Source: Dendrolimus kikuchii
Lineage: Eukaryota; Arthropoda; Insecta; Lepidoptera; Lasiocampidae
Reading direction: 5' to 3'
Assembly (NCBI GenBank): GCA_019925095.2
Contig: CM034398.1
Span: 2,479,001-2,543,000, forward strand
Length of the DNA: 64,000 nucleotides
Positions 1 to 10,408 of this stretch are shown here, piece after piece. The position numbers and the translations under genes were made by a program. Below the pieces are notes generated by a model. That model saw only the letters and a program-made list of their open reading frames with translations, made no database searches and was not told where the DNA came from. The first letter of the stretch is position 1. Every line of letters begins with the position of its first letter.

Positions 1-88
1 TCATGCACGCTCATCTGTTCTTAAGGCTCCTGACATCACCTTCTGCTAGTACACGATCAATTTGATCATGGAAGGTGTGTCGTGGCCT
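1..88 (-). mobile_element. Family A LINE tail (A1), at window edge
   Basis: Ends within the [11 protein letters not shown] codons at 88; its 3' tail lies outside the window. Confidence 0.75.
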
Positions 89-1759
89 ATTTTTAACTAT
101 AATGGTATTATAACTCTTAAACTAAACTAATAACAATAAGCCAATACTAAAATTTAATTACATAAAAAATAATATTTTTGAAAACTATGGTGCTGTAATT
201 TTTTTCATAATCTAAGTATTAATACTAAGATTACTTGTTATTCTAATGCAAATCCAACTTGCTCTAACTGTTCAAAAACTAAATTATACATTTATTTATT
301 CCTACTTTTATTGTGTATCCACGAAGACCATAGGCTGAGGGGAAATGGAAAAAAAACAGTTTTTTCTAATTGCATTGTTACCAACACCTATGGACTTTTG
401 TAACACCAAACCTGCTACCAATGTGTTCCTGCTCTCTAATGGTTTCTTAGTGTACTTACAGTGAGTGAAGGCTTCCGAAGCTGGGGAGTACTGGCACATT
501 ATTTATCATTTAGCTATGGCACCCAAAAAAGCAATGAAAGAAATATATCCAATACATCAAAAATTACTAAAAATATTTTTTTCATAGCAACTTTTGTTGT
601 ATTTTTAAGCTCCACCATTTTAATTTTTTCACAAAAATACTTCTCGTAATTCAAAAATTACAGCCCTATAAATCTAAACAGCACATACATGGAATTTTTA
701 CCTTCCCTATTTACATGTTGTATGGTTGCCATAGGAATTTTGTTCCATAACTTAACTACACTATTATGTATCAAAATATATAGAATACAGCTTGCAAGAT
801 TCCAGCATTATAGTACTTTATAGTAGTTTTGTGACATCCATAGACAGAATAACTTATTCAAAAGGGTTTCATATTTGCCATTTGGCTATAACCACTAAAA
901 AAGCCTGCAGTAACTTGTTTTCTACATAATGCTTTTTTATCGTTCCTATACTATGACAAAAGATTTATATGAAACTCAACATGGTGCTTAGTTTCTGTGA
1001 TTAATGTGTATAAATATAATATATTACCAAATAAACTCTTTCACTTTATTAAGTTGGAATAGAAAGGCAATTTAACACTTCGTGGTTTACTTCTCGAAAT
1101 TAGAAGCTGTTTTTATCACTGAATAATTCAACATTTATTTACTGGAGAATAACTATCAACGAATAGAAGTAATCTAAGCAAAACTTTATTGTCTATTATT
1201 ATTATACTTATTTATCTACATCAGAGATTAGATAGCCAAAATTGATTTTATGTATAGGTACTAAAGATACTAGTAGACACATTTGATCTAAAAAGGCAAA
1301 TACCTAAATGTAACAAAATGTAACAAATCCATCTAAAAAATTGAACTGGCTTTGAATTACGTATCAAGGTAAGTTTTAATTTTCTGTAAGAGGTACTTAG
1401 TATTGGAATCTTATTAAAAATGACTAAACAAATTTAAATAATTTAGTAATCAGAAAACTTACATTTTATTACAAGTTCAATCGGTAAATTATAGTAGACT
1501 GAAATGTAGGAAATTATTATTAAAACATAGGAAACTCAAAATATTCTATATTTTTCGAAAATCGCTAAAATACTTTATGTTACAATAACTTAAAACATTT
1601 TTTAATCATTATTTCAATGAAATATTTTTATTTTCCATTCTTAACCCTTTTTATAGGTACTATTGTTATTGTCAGCATTGTCAATGTCATTAATTGCCAA
1701 CAAACAATAATTATTGTTCAATTCAGCACAATAGGCAATGGCAGGTAATGGCAAATACC
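89..1759. other. AT-rich unannotated sequence
   Basis: No convincing gene. 366-437 weakly resembles a diverged family B core (CACCTATGGACTTTTGTAAC). Confidence 0.4.
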
Positions 1760-1770
1760 CTAAGGCCGGT

Positions 1771-1906
1771 TACAGTGCTCCACCCACAGAGTACTTTTAT
1801 ATACTGGAAAGCTCCACCGACCGTCAATGCGTACATCAGTCGCGCAGGTCATTTATATGAAAATTCGTAAATCCTTACAGTGCTGGTCACAGAGTACTTT
1901 TATATG
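1771..1906. repeat. Imperfect 106-bp-spaced duplication
   Basis: The words ACAGTGCT and CACAGAGTACTTTTATAT occur at 1771-1803 and again at 1877-1905. The surrounding 1760-2050 is CpG-rich compared with its flanks and may be a degraded MITE. Confidence 0.45.
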
Positions 1907-2106
1907 GTGCTGGTATATTGCTACGCATTGCGTACGAGGACCGTCGGTCGAGCGCGTCCACATGCGTGCCGTTGGTCGGCCGATGCGCTATGGAAACAAA
2001 CGCGTTCAGTGCTGCACCGATCAGTCGACTGATCGCACAGATGTGTCTATTAACATAAAAAAAGCGATTTCATACCGAATATGGCCAAATATTTTGACAC
2101 CTAGCT

Positions 2107-2137
2107 TAATAAATAATAATAATAATTATTATTATTA
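2107..2137. repeat. AAT/ATT simple repeat
   Basis: Short (AAT)n followed by (ATT)n run; likely the tail of the neighbouring LINE fragment. Confidence 0.7.
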
Positions 2138-2519
2138 ACCCCTTGCCACTCACATCCATGTTGCCCTGACTTCTATGGCATTTTTGGGGCCCATAAAGGG
2201 AGTGGTGAGTCACCGTCTGCCCATTTTTCCATGTTCCCTGAACATTGCGACAGGCAGACGCCATAGTCCCCATATTAGTAGTTCACCCCAAATAGCCCGG
2301 TACTTTTTGTTCTCATTTCCCACAATCGTCCTACACAGGGCTTGTCCTTATGTGCATTATTATATGGTGTAGACAGGGATAATCACCGGTCAGTATCACG
2401 CCACATTTACATTGATTTGTCAAGGGGCCTCTACGTGTTGACCTTCCCATGGCCCCACACAAGCCCTCCAAAAGTTCGGGCCATTTTCATGGCCCGTGGT
2501 TTTCAAAGACATGCATGTA
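2138..2519 (-). mobile_element. LINE 3' UTR fragment with (TAA)n tail
   Basis: Non-coding, moderately GC-rich block. Its minus-strand 3' end runs into an alternating AAT/ATT tail at 2107-2137, as in CR1-like LINEs. No ORF is convincing, so family assignment is tentative. Confidence 0.4.
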
Positions 2520-2713
2520 TAATAATAATAATCGGCAGACAAACACACACACTGTCTATCCCTAATAATATACAATAGTGATATAAACTGGAAGGGAAAC
2601 TGGAAAGAGAGTTCGTTTCCAAAATTTACCCTGCCAGGAATCGAACCCGGAACCTTTGGTTTCCAGCGAGTTCGGCCGGCTAAGACTTGCCCGCTCAACC
2701 ATAGAGGCCGTCA
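2520..2713 (-). mobile_element. tRNA-headed SINE (type 1)
   Basis: On the minus strand the head reads GGTTGAGCGGGCAAG (A box) and GGGTTCGATTCCTGGC (B box), then an unrelated body ending in an (ATT)n-type tail at 2520. Same family as 22257-22512 and 27288-27523. Confidence 0.75.
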
Positions 2714-3228
2714 ATTAAATAATTAAATTAATTTCGCTGATAATTCATCAAAACTTATGATCGACATTCTGAAGTAATTAATATTTTTCTTCATCTTCGC
2801 GTAATAATGAATATAAAGTAGTCTATTCTTCTTGAAACGCTCTTTGGGTGACGATTGGGTGAACGTTATATCTACATTTTCTGTTCCCTAGACGTTTACG
2901 AAGATAATTTATAAAAAAAATATTGTTAAAATAATGCTACATTAGGTTTCCTACTTCAGTGTGCTACATACATATTAAAATAGTGCTGCCAACAGACTAA
3001 CTAGCTCCCACCAGACTTAACTTCTAAAACCACCAGAAAATCACAAACAAAAAAGGACACATTCTCATAATCGCTAAATTTTCCGCTAAGCAAATTTTTA
3101 GTATCTACGAAAGAAAACAATATGTATAATAGTAATTCGTTTATTTTTTATCAGAAATAAAATAATGACAATCAGTTAAATTAACATAGAACTAGTAAAT
3201 CAACAAGTCAAGATCAGGAACATTAGAG

Positions 3229-3861
3229 TTATTCATTAACAACAGCTATTCCAAATAATTCTTCTTCAGAAGAAGAATCATTTTTGTCTGTATCATTATC
3301 TTCGGTTTCAGATTGATACGATTCTTTGATATCGATTTGTTTCATACCGGGTATTGGAATTTCATATTCGTTGCAGCATTTTCCTTCCAACCTCCAATCA
3401 CAGCGTATTCTTAACATAGCAGTTAAAAGATTAAAATTCAATTTATTCCTCTGCTTGTTTTTTTAAATAAATTCATACTGTTAAATAGTCTATCAACATT
3501 GGCATTGGAATGGGGCAGTATTAAGAGAGTAATAGCAAAAGTCACTTATTCTTCAAATCTAAATTCTCCTTGAGCATCGTTAAAGTGCAATACTTTATTC
3601 TGTTTCAATTTTTTTTGTATCTTTATTCTCTTTTCATTTTAACAAATGAATTTGTCTTCACTGATTATGGATTCTGGCTAAAAATCCTGCACTTTTATTA
3701 AACTGAGCCATTATGCCAATTAGATTTTCTTTGTTGTGATTAAGTGCTTGTTCAACACTTATTCGGGATATTTTTTTCATCAATATCAAATTTTCCAGTA
3801 ATCTGTTTTTTATTACTTCAATCAGACTTCCTGTAAATTGAACAGTGTTAATTGCCTTCAT
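3229..3861 (-). pseudogene. hAT transposase C-terminal relic
   Basis: Broken frames on the minus strand. Around 3430-3520 they read LPHSNANVDRLFNSMNLFKK, the hAT dimerisation signature (PHSNA..ERVFS.MN), then LTAMLRIRCDWRLEG and an acidic tail (3229-3441). The upstream piece 3658-3861 reads KNRLLENLILMKK. Stops and frame changes separate the pieces, so it is non-functional. Confidence 0.65.
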
Positions 3862-4159
3862 AGGTAGTATAAATAATACTCCTGAAAATTACATGAAGTA
3901 GAAATAATGTCAGTAATTGAAACTGAATTCTACTCAACCCCTAGAAAACTCCACCACCCACTAAAAGCATCTTCTTCTTCTTTTTTTGGATTATGGCTCC
4001 AACGCAGTTTGCATTGATTTGGCCAATGTCACAGTAGGTGGTAAAATGTCAGGTGCATATAAGAGTATAAATGCGAAAAGAAAAATTTGGTCGGTGATCT
4101 TCCAAATCACTTTCTGAGATCCTGAGGACAACACAAAACATAGAGTGTTAGACTAACTA

Positions 4160-6207
4160 CATTAGAGATAGATGTTATTTATTGTTAAAAACTTTGATAA
4201 TATATGTACATGTCTACTATCAGCTAGGGTAAGAAGAAAGTCCACATTGACCGGTCGGGGAAAATCTTTGAGTAATATACTGTAGAGGGGAGAAACTATT
4301 TTGGGACATTCGAAAAAAATGTGATGGACAGAGCCGTCAGCTAAGCCGCACTCACAGAGAGAATTATCGCGAATTCTTAATTTTGCAAGAAATACAGGAC
4401 AGCAACAGTGGCCAAGACGCAGGCGAATTATAGTTGATATAACTTTTTTGGGTAGTTTTCTATAGTTGAAGAATCAAGGTTTGGGACGTAATGTTGGTTG
4501 CAAACTACCGTAGTATCTGCCAACAGTCAGACGGGACTGTTGCCAGATACCATTCCAAGTCTCAAACATCTGGGGCCGCGCGAGAGAACGTAAATCGCGG
4601 GGAAAGCATTTATTATATTTGTTACTACCCGAACAGATAGCTTCCTTGGCGCAACAGTCGGCAATCTCATTTCCACGAATTCCACAGTGACCTGGGATCC
4701 AGGCAAGTACTATATCTAAACCAGACGAGTGACAACGAAAGAGGGCTTCCTTTATTTTTAGGGAGATGACAAAGTTATGTTTAGCATGTAAAGGTAATTT
4801 TGAGATATCCTGTAGGGAGCTTAAGGAATCAGTAAAAATGATAGATTTACTTATGTTATGGGATTCAATATAAAGGACGGCTTCTAGAATAGCGATTGAT
4901 TCGCCAGTGAACACAGAACTAGGAGGAGGAATTTTGAAATTTAAAATAATTTTGTATTTGGGAATCCAAATAGCTGAACCAACAGGGCCATTTTGAGATA
5001 GCCGTGATGCATCGGTGAAAAACTGAAGGTGGTCTGGCCAACGATCCTGCGTAATTTTACAAAATAATTGATTAGCATCTGGAGAATTTTTGTGAATATC
5101 TAGATTTAGAATAACATTAGGTTTATAAATAAGGCTTTCAAAACTAGACTCAAAAACAGGATTTTTATAATTCTGGAAAATGCCAAGAGGGAGATCTACT
5201 AGTTTCTTATATGAATTTATAAGAAGTGAAAGACATTTGTGAGTCCAATAACTAGATGTGAACGAAATTTGAAGGAGTTGATCTAAGATACCTAGAAGGG
5301 GATGATCTGAGAGCTCTATCACACTTATTCGGGATACACATCAACCTGAAAGGCATTTGTTGGAGAAGATTTTTTTTCATCAATATCAAATTTTCCAGTA
5401 ATCTGTTTTTTATTAACACCTGACAGGGCTCGAATTACGTTAGTGTTTTTTTCTGTTTTTGCGCAAATATAATTGAGATGGGGGAGGCCTGAAAGTTTGG
5501 CATCGAGGAAGACACCTAGGAATTTAACAGAGTTAGCAATTTGGATTGGATGATTGTTAATGTGAATGTCTAGGGCAGGAATATCTCTTTTGCGGGAGAA
5601 TATTACAGCCGAGCTTTTTGAAGCAGAAAGTGACAAACCGTGCTCTGAAAGCCATGAGTTAAGATAAAAAAGAGCAGAATTGATACGGTTTGAAGCATCA
5701 CTGAAAGAGTCAGAAGTGGCATATAGAGCAATGTCATCGGCATACTGAAGGGCTTTGCAAAAGCAGCTTACAGAAGATTCTAAATCAGCCGTATAAATGT
5801 TATAGAGGATCGGGCTGAGGACAGAGCCTTGGGGTAAACCTTTCCATACAAGACGCGTGGGGGAGTCGATTCCCGAAACGTGGACGGAGATTGATCTCTC
5901 CATGAACATATTGGAAACAATGTTGACAATCCTCGGGGGGATACTCAGATTGTGCAGCTTCTGCCTGAGTATTTGAAGGTTGACGTTGTCGTATGCAGAC
6001 GTTATGTCTAAAAAGACTCCTACGACATGTTCATTTCGGGAAAAAGCTAATCTGATGTCTGAGGTAATAAGGCTGAGACTGTCCATTGTACCTAAACCTC
6101 GTCTAAAACCAAACTGGCTGTTGGCTAATATGCCTTTGCTTTCTACGATCCACTCGAGTCGATTTTTAATTAAATGCTCCATAATTTTAGCAAGGACTGA
6201 AGATAGG
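4160..6207 (-). pseudogene. RT-RNase H polyprotein, broken
   Basis: RT piece 5417-6207: FGFRRGLGT, VFLDITSAYDNV (motif A), GLPQGSVLSPILYN (B) and QYADDIALYA (C, catalytic Asp pair). RNase H piece 4474-5322: FFTDASR, GESIAILEAV, FTDSLSS and GHCGIRGNEIAD with the four acidic positions in place. Between them, 5323-5416 is foreign sequence matching the host hAT element, and the RT thumb is missing. A TGA near 4474 replaces an expected Trp; in-frame sequence resumes to about 4160 with a Cys/His-rich end. Confidence 0.8.
5323..5416 (-). repeat. hAT-derived patch inside the LINE
   Basis: About 40 bp (5378-5416) is identical to hAT sequence at 3782-3821, and CACTTATTCGGGATA at its edge matches 3764-3778. 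Both copies lie in the same orientation, about 1.6 kb apart. Confidence 0.75.
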
Positions 6208-6276
6208 CCCACTAAAAGCAATAATTTGCCAGGGTCGAACCACCAGTTTAGTGGATCCACTAAGCTGGCAACACTG

Positions 6277-6809
6277 TATAGACTGCACTTGACAGTGACA
6301 CTTCGTTTACTCATTTACTTGATTGTCTTTGGGTCAGAACTATAATTTACTGAATTGTGAATTATAATTAAGTATTAGTTAAGTAATCTAGTGTCTGTTC
6401 GCTGTGAAGTATAAATATTTCGTTATAAATTGTATAATATACATAATTTCCTGTGTACCGTTTTGTACTGCAAACAATCATTAATCATTTTCAAAATACA
6501 CTGCGCTGTCCTTTGTTGTCGTATTTCGTAAGTGTTTTCCAAAACATTGTGAAGAAACTTGCACATCGAAGATACCGATGTGTGAAACCAGCCAAGCCAC
6601 ATTTATTTCTGGCTTGGGGTGGGGTATAGTCATACGGTACATATATATATATTATGAACAGATCCGAACTTTTTTAATACAGGTTAGAAGGCTAAGCTTA
6701 GAATTCGTGGTTGTTTTTTTTATTACCAATCAAAGTTAATTTTATATCTCAAATAACAAATGAGCCGTATATCTATATCGCACCCATTCTCATAATATTA
6801 ATGTCAATA
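6277..6809. other. Unannotated sequence
   Basis: 6540-6640 has a GC-richer phrase (GTGAAACCAGCCAAGCCAC) typical of dispersed repeats, but no element limits. Confidence 0.3.
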
Positions 6810-7110
6810 TCTATACATATAATAAAATTGTCGAGGTCGAATTTCTGTATAATGAAAAAAAATGCTAAAACCCGAGTCAGAGGGATGTAAGAAGTGAAAT
6901 AGAACTAGTTCAGATTTTTTTAAATTGTTTGTTTCTGTTTGTACGGGCTAATCTCTGAAACGACTAGACCGATTTAAATGAAATTTTGTATGGTGGTAGC
7001 TTATATCCCTCGTCAACATATAGGATACTTTGATTTCCAAAAATTAAAGAGTTTCTGTGGGATAGTTAAAAAAAACTTTCCACGCGGACGAAGTCGCGGG
7101 CAGAAGCTAG
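6810..7110 (+). mobile_element. Helitron-like non-autonomous repeat
   Basis: Starts A|TCTATACATATAATAAAATT and ends CGGGCAGAAGCTAG|T. The 5'-TC, 3'-CTAG and A/T target fit short lepidopteran Helitron-derived repeats (Lep1 type). Confidence 0.65.
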
Positions 7111-7745
7111 TTTTATAATAATCCTGTCAATGGACAAACACCTGCAGGACTTAAGAGGCCATGGTAACTAATGTTAGACTTCATATTCCACTTTGCAAAT
7201 AAAATGGCAAATTTTCATGTAATCATAATTGTCCCTCTCAGGAAAATTGTAGTTTCCCTGGATATAAAACATCTCACAGATTTTAGGGGTGATAATTTGA
7301 TATTATATAAAGAAAATAGCATGCATATAGAGTAAGCAATAAGCATGCTTAATTAATGATCAAGCCATAAATAGTTATTCTATTCATGTAAGAATATATT
7401 TATTTTATTACACCAAGTGATGCGGACAATTTGTACCATTTGGGATAAGGATTGCAAAAAAAATTACTTATATATTTCCGTGGCTGGCATGAATATGTTG
7501 ACATGTTCAAAATGTCAATTTTACAGGGGAGCAATTTTAAAGTTTGACTAGTAATGATAAATTGTGTTATTCTATTATTACCAAAGGAAAAATCTTAAAA
7601 AGTTATGAATATTTCGGACTGTCAATTTTTTTCCTATAAAAACAAAGGCATAGGAAGCTTCTAAACGAATAAAAAAAAAAGATGTATGTCGAGATATCAA
7701 TGTATTCCCGCCAGCCATGGATTTATGGGTATTAATTAATAATAT
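7111..7745. other. AT-rich spacer
   Basis: Nothing recognised. Confidence 0.4.
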
Positions 7746-8036
7746 AATTTCCTGCAGCCGGGTAGCCTGTAGTAGGAGATGACAAAACAACCCACAGCCA
7801 AGTATTATTATGCTATTATTTAGTATCTAGTTAATTTGCCTGTCTGCATGACTACCACACCTGGCGGCCTAACAACCTTGAATTGTGCTCTAGTATTAAT
7901 GGCCAGGTTCCAGTCTCTCTTTAGAAAGTGGCAGCACATTGGTAGGACCTTTGGTGTTACAAATGTCCATAGGCGATGGTAACTGCTTTACATCAAGTGG
8001 GCCATCTTCTGGTGGCTGAACTTGTGCAAAAAAAAA
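7746..8036 (+). mobile_element. Family B repeat, diverged
   Basis: Recognisable family B words (CCTTGAATTGTGCTC, CTTTGGTGTTACAAATGTCC), with loss of the exact 5' end and an internal AT insertion near 7800. Ends in a poly(A)-like run at 8020. Confidence 0.6.
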
Positions 8037-8324
8037 ATTTTTTTTTAGTTACTTATTAATGTTTTGATCTACTATGACTAATTGACAACTCGATAATTGA
8101 TTTTAGTGATTGTTTCCATTTTACTTTTTTTAATAAAAAATGTACACAAATTAATACAGAATGAACCAAGTGATGATGATACTATACAGCAAGCATATGG
8201 TACATGAATAAAATTATAAGGCAAGCAGTACCTGAGGTGGCTGATGCCTTATGCAGGCAGGGAGACCATATTTCATTAATTTATATTTAGTAATATATGT
8301 ATACCACTTAACCAAGTACTATTA

Positions 8325-8400
8325 TGTAGATAGATAACTATTTATTGTACACCAAAACATACAAACAGAAATAGAAACATAGACAGTACAATGGGTGGTA
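8325..8400 (+). repeat. Family G LINE-tail fragment
   Basis: GATAGATAACTATTTATTGTACACC start, shared in outline with 37955, 44465 and 47709. Only about 75 bp is recognisable. Confidence 0.4.
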
Positions 8401-8529
8401 AACAAAAGAAATGTAACTAAAAGAAATTGTGTGTGTGTGCAGTTGACTTGCAGTAGAAGTAAAACAAAGTGTAACAAGGGGTGTGAAATTTCATTATGTC
8501 ACATTTCATATATTATCCTTAAACATTTA

Positions 8530-8787
8530 AGCTTTTTTTTAAATGTTTATGGCTTGGCAACTAGGCCTTTAAGCCAGGCGCAATTGTATTGTAGGCTACA
8601 AGCAACACCTTAAAATGGAGTTCTTGTGAAAACTCGAAAGGCCACATTTGACTATACAGTTCATATTTCTAACAAAAACACATAATTACTACTCAAAAAC
8701 TATCAATATCCTACAACTATTGTTAATTTTAGAGTCATTTTACAGATTTTTAGAAAATAAAACTGCACAGCACAACATCCCCTTTCA
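8530..8787 (-). mobile_element. Family D poly(A)-tailed repeat
   Basis: Poly(T) on the left, then ATGGCTTGGCAACTAGGCC, running to ACTGCACAGCACAACAT. Same as 34012-34586 and 40165-40445. Confidence 0.65.
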
Positions 8788-8824
8788 GTTCCCGCCAAAA
8801 TTTTAAGTAAAAACTCCTATTTAC

Positions 8825-9425
8825 AGGGCCCTTTGCAAGGGATTAGATCATAGTTGATCATGGAGGCTTTACCCTTTAATAAGGGGCAATCCAAATAGTA
8901 ATCAAGCTAGCTTGTGTGGAGACTCAGAGAAGTTGCACGGGCAACAACCACTACCCACTAAAACCACCCTCCTCCCATGTGCCACGCGCTTTTTATGTAG
9001 GAAAGGCTGAGACTTAGAACGTAGTTACGCCCAGTCCGATCCAGCGCAAAAAGTGCCTGAATGTGCCCCGGGAATCAGAACACATCCACTTCGTCAGCGG
9101 GGGTGATGAATCCTTTGCTCCCTTGATAGCTAAAGGCCCCCCGAAGCAGTATTATTCAGGGTGGGAAGTCATGCGCATACCTGCGTCTCCGGATGCCAGC
9201 CAACCGCCGGCGTCCGCGTGGAGTTGCATACTAATGCAACTAGTAGCGCGTACTAACGCGCAATAATACTCCTCTCCCTATCTCGTTCGACGGCCTCTTT
9301 GAGAGACATTACCGTCTCACAAAAAGTAACCGCAGCCCCCCAGGTATCTCTGCTATGCAGCATGGCTTTCACCAGACTGCAGAGCGAGTCGATCGCTCCT
9401 ACTTGTGTCTCGAGTTCGAAACGCT
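8825..9425 (-). mobile_element. Family F repeat
   Basis: Shares long blocks (AACGTAGTTACGCCCAG, CTCCTCTCCCTAT) with 24713-25280 and 53882-54345. CpG-rich. This copy runs further on the right than the others. Confidence 0.6.
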
Positions 9426-9434
9426 GCGGCGCCC

Positions 9435-9550
9435 AAACATATATTATGTTAGACTATCTAGACTATAAATAAAATGTTATTAAGCATTGGACAAAACAAA
9501 CATATATTATGTTAGACTATCTAGACTATAAATAAATGTTATTAAGCATT
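9435..9550. repeat. 63-bp tandem duplication
   Basis: Two adjacent units beginning AAACATATATTATGTTAGAC, differing by one A and by the final GGACAAAAC. It adjoins the family B copy on the right. Confidence 0.85.
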
Positions 9551-9563
9551 AAAAATTTATATT

Positions 9564-9868
9564 CTTTTATTGCAGATCAGCAGACAGGCAGACGACCCAC
9601 TTGATGGAAAGCGGTTACCATCGCCTATGGACATTTGCAACACCAAAGTTGCTACAAATGCGCTGCTGCTCTCTTAAGGGAGACTGGAACCTGGTCACTA
9701 ATGCCGCAACACAACTCAAGGTTGTTATGGCGACATACTTTAGACCAGGGGTGGTAGCCATCCAGTCGGGCAAATGCCCTACCACCTGGCTGTGGGTTGT
9801 TAAGTCGCCTCTTATGACAGGCCGCCTGGCCGCAGGAAATTGTATTCTTTCTCTGTTCCTGCATGGAT
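9564..9868 (-). mobile_element. Family B repeat, full length
   Basis: TTTTATTGCAGATCAG on the left and CTGCATGGAT on the right mark both ends on the minus strand. Confidence 0.75.
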
Positions 9869-10191
9869 ATCATATATATAAAATATAAACATAAACATTA
9901 TCATTTAAAGTTAATATAGAGTTTAGACTGACAGGACGGGGAAAATCTCGTGGTAAAATGAAAAACTTCAAAACATTTCCAACTCTATCTGTATGATTGT
10001 AGTGTTTTTAATAATTAAATATAATGTGTTTTATCTCATTTTCTTCCAGGCCTAGTCCTGTAGATCTATGTATTTATCTCTTTTTAGTGTCACTATTTCC
10101 TTTCATCAAGTTTCAAATCACAATAATCCTAAAGAAGTTTCACGTCAAAAATATTTTCTACTATTACAGCTTCTAAATGTGACCCAAAACT

Positions 10192-10408
10192 ATGGCATCT
10201 CCTCAAAATATAACAGTGGATCAGCTACGACAGATCCTGCTTGAAGTTATAGATGCACTGGAATCACCGGATTATGCTTCGAAACTTGATGAAGCAAAAG
10301 AGGCAGCGGGAAATGAGATGTTGAAGATGATGCAGATTGTTTTCCCCATGGTTGTTCAGATTGAGATGGAGACTATAAAACATCATGGATTCAGCAACTC
10401 TAGAGAAG
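10192..10408 (+). CDS. C10 homolog, coding exon 1
   Basis: Holds the start codon and 72 codons plus one base. The reading frame runs on past the donor into a family B repeat fragment at 10438, so the open frame beyond 10408 is not coding. Confidence 0.82.

Larger units (their letters stand above)
3970..6207 (-). mobile_element. 5'-truncated LINE with RT and RNase H
   Basis: Flanked by a 13-bp duplication, CCCACTAAAAGCA, at 3957-3969 and 6208-6220, and ends in a (GAA)n-like tail. It begins inside the reverse transcriptase and carries RNase H, which points to the I/R1/LOA group of LINEs rather than Jockey proper. Confidence 0.85.
2981..6276 (-). mobile_element. Decayed hAT transposon split by a LINE
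   Basis: Ends resemble hAT terminal inverted repeats: TAGTGCTGCCAACAG at 2981 and CAGTGTTGCCAGC read inward from 6276. The interior holds hAT transposase relics (3229-3861). The LINE at 3970-6207 sits inside it with a target duplication. The 8-bp duplication expected for hAT is no longer clear, so the outer limits are approximate. Confidence 0.6.

Noticed and set aside
1827..2138. 103-residue open frame
   Set aside because: Lies in a CpG-rich MITE-like stretch and ends in the AAT/ATT simple repeat; no domain.
2640..2713. Possible tRNA gene on the minus strand
   Set aside because: A and B boxes are present, but the sequence continues into a SINE body shared by three loci and does not form a clean tRNA.
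9601..9888. Conserved-looking protein recurring in many places (starts [15 protein letters not shown])
   Set aside because: It is the chance open frame of the family B repeat; both strands are open and copies carry indels.
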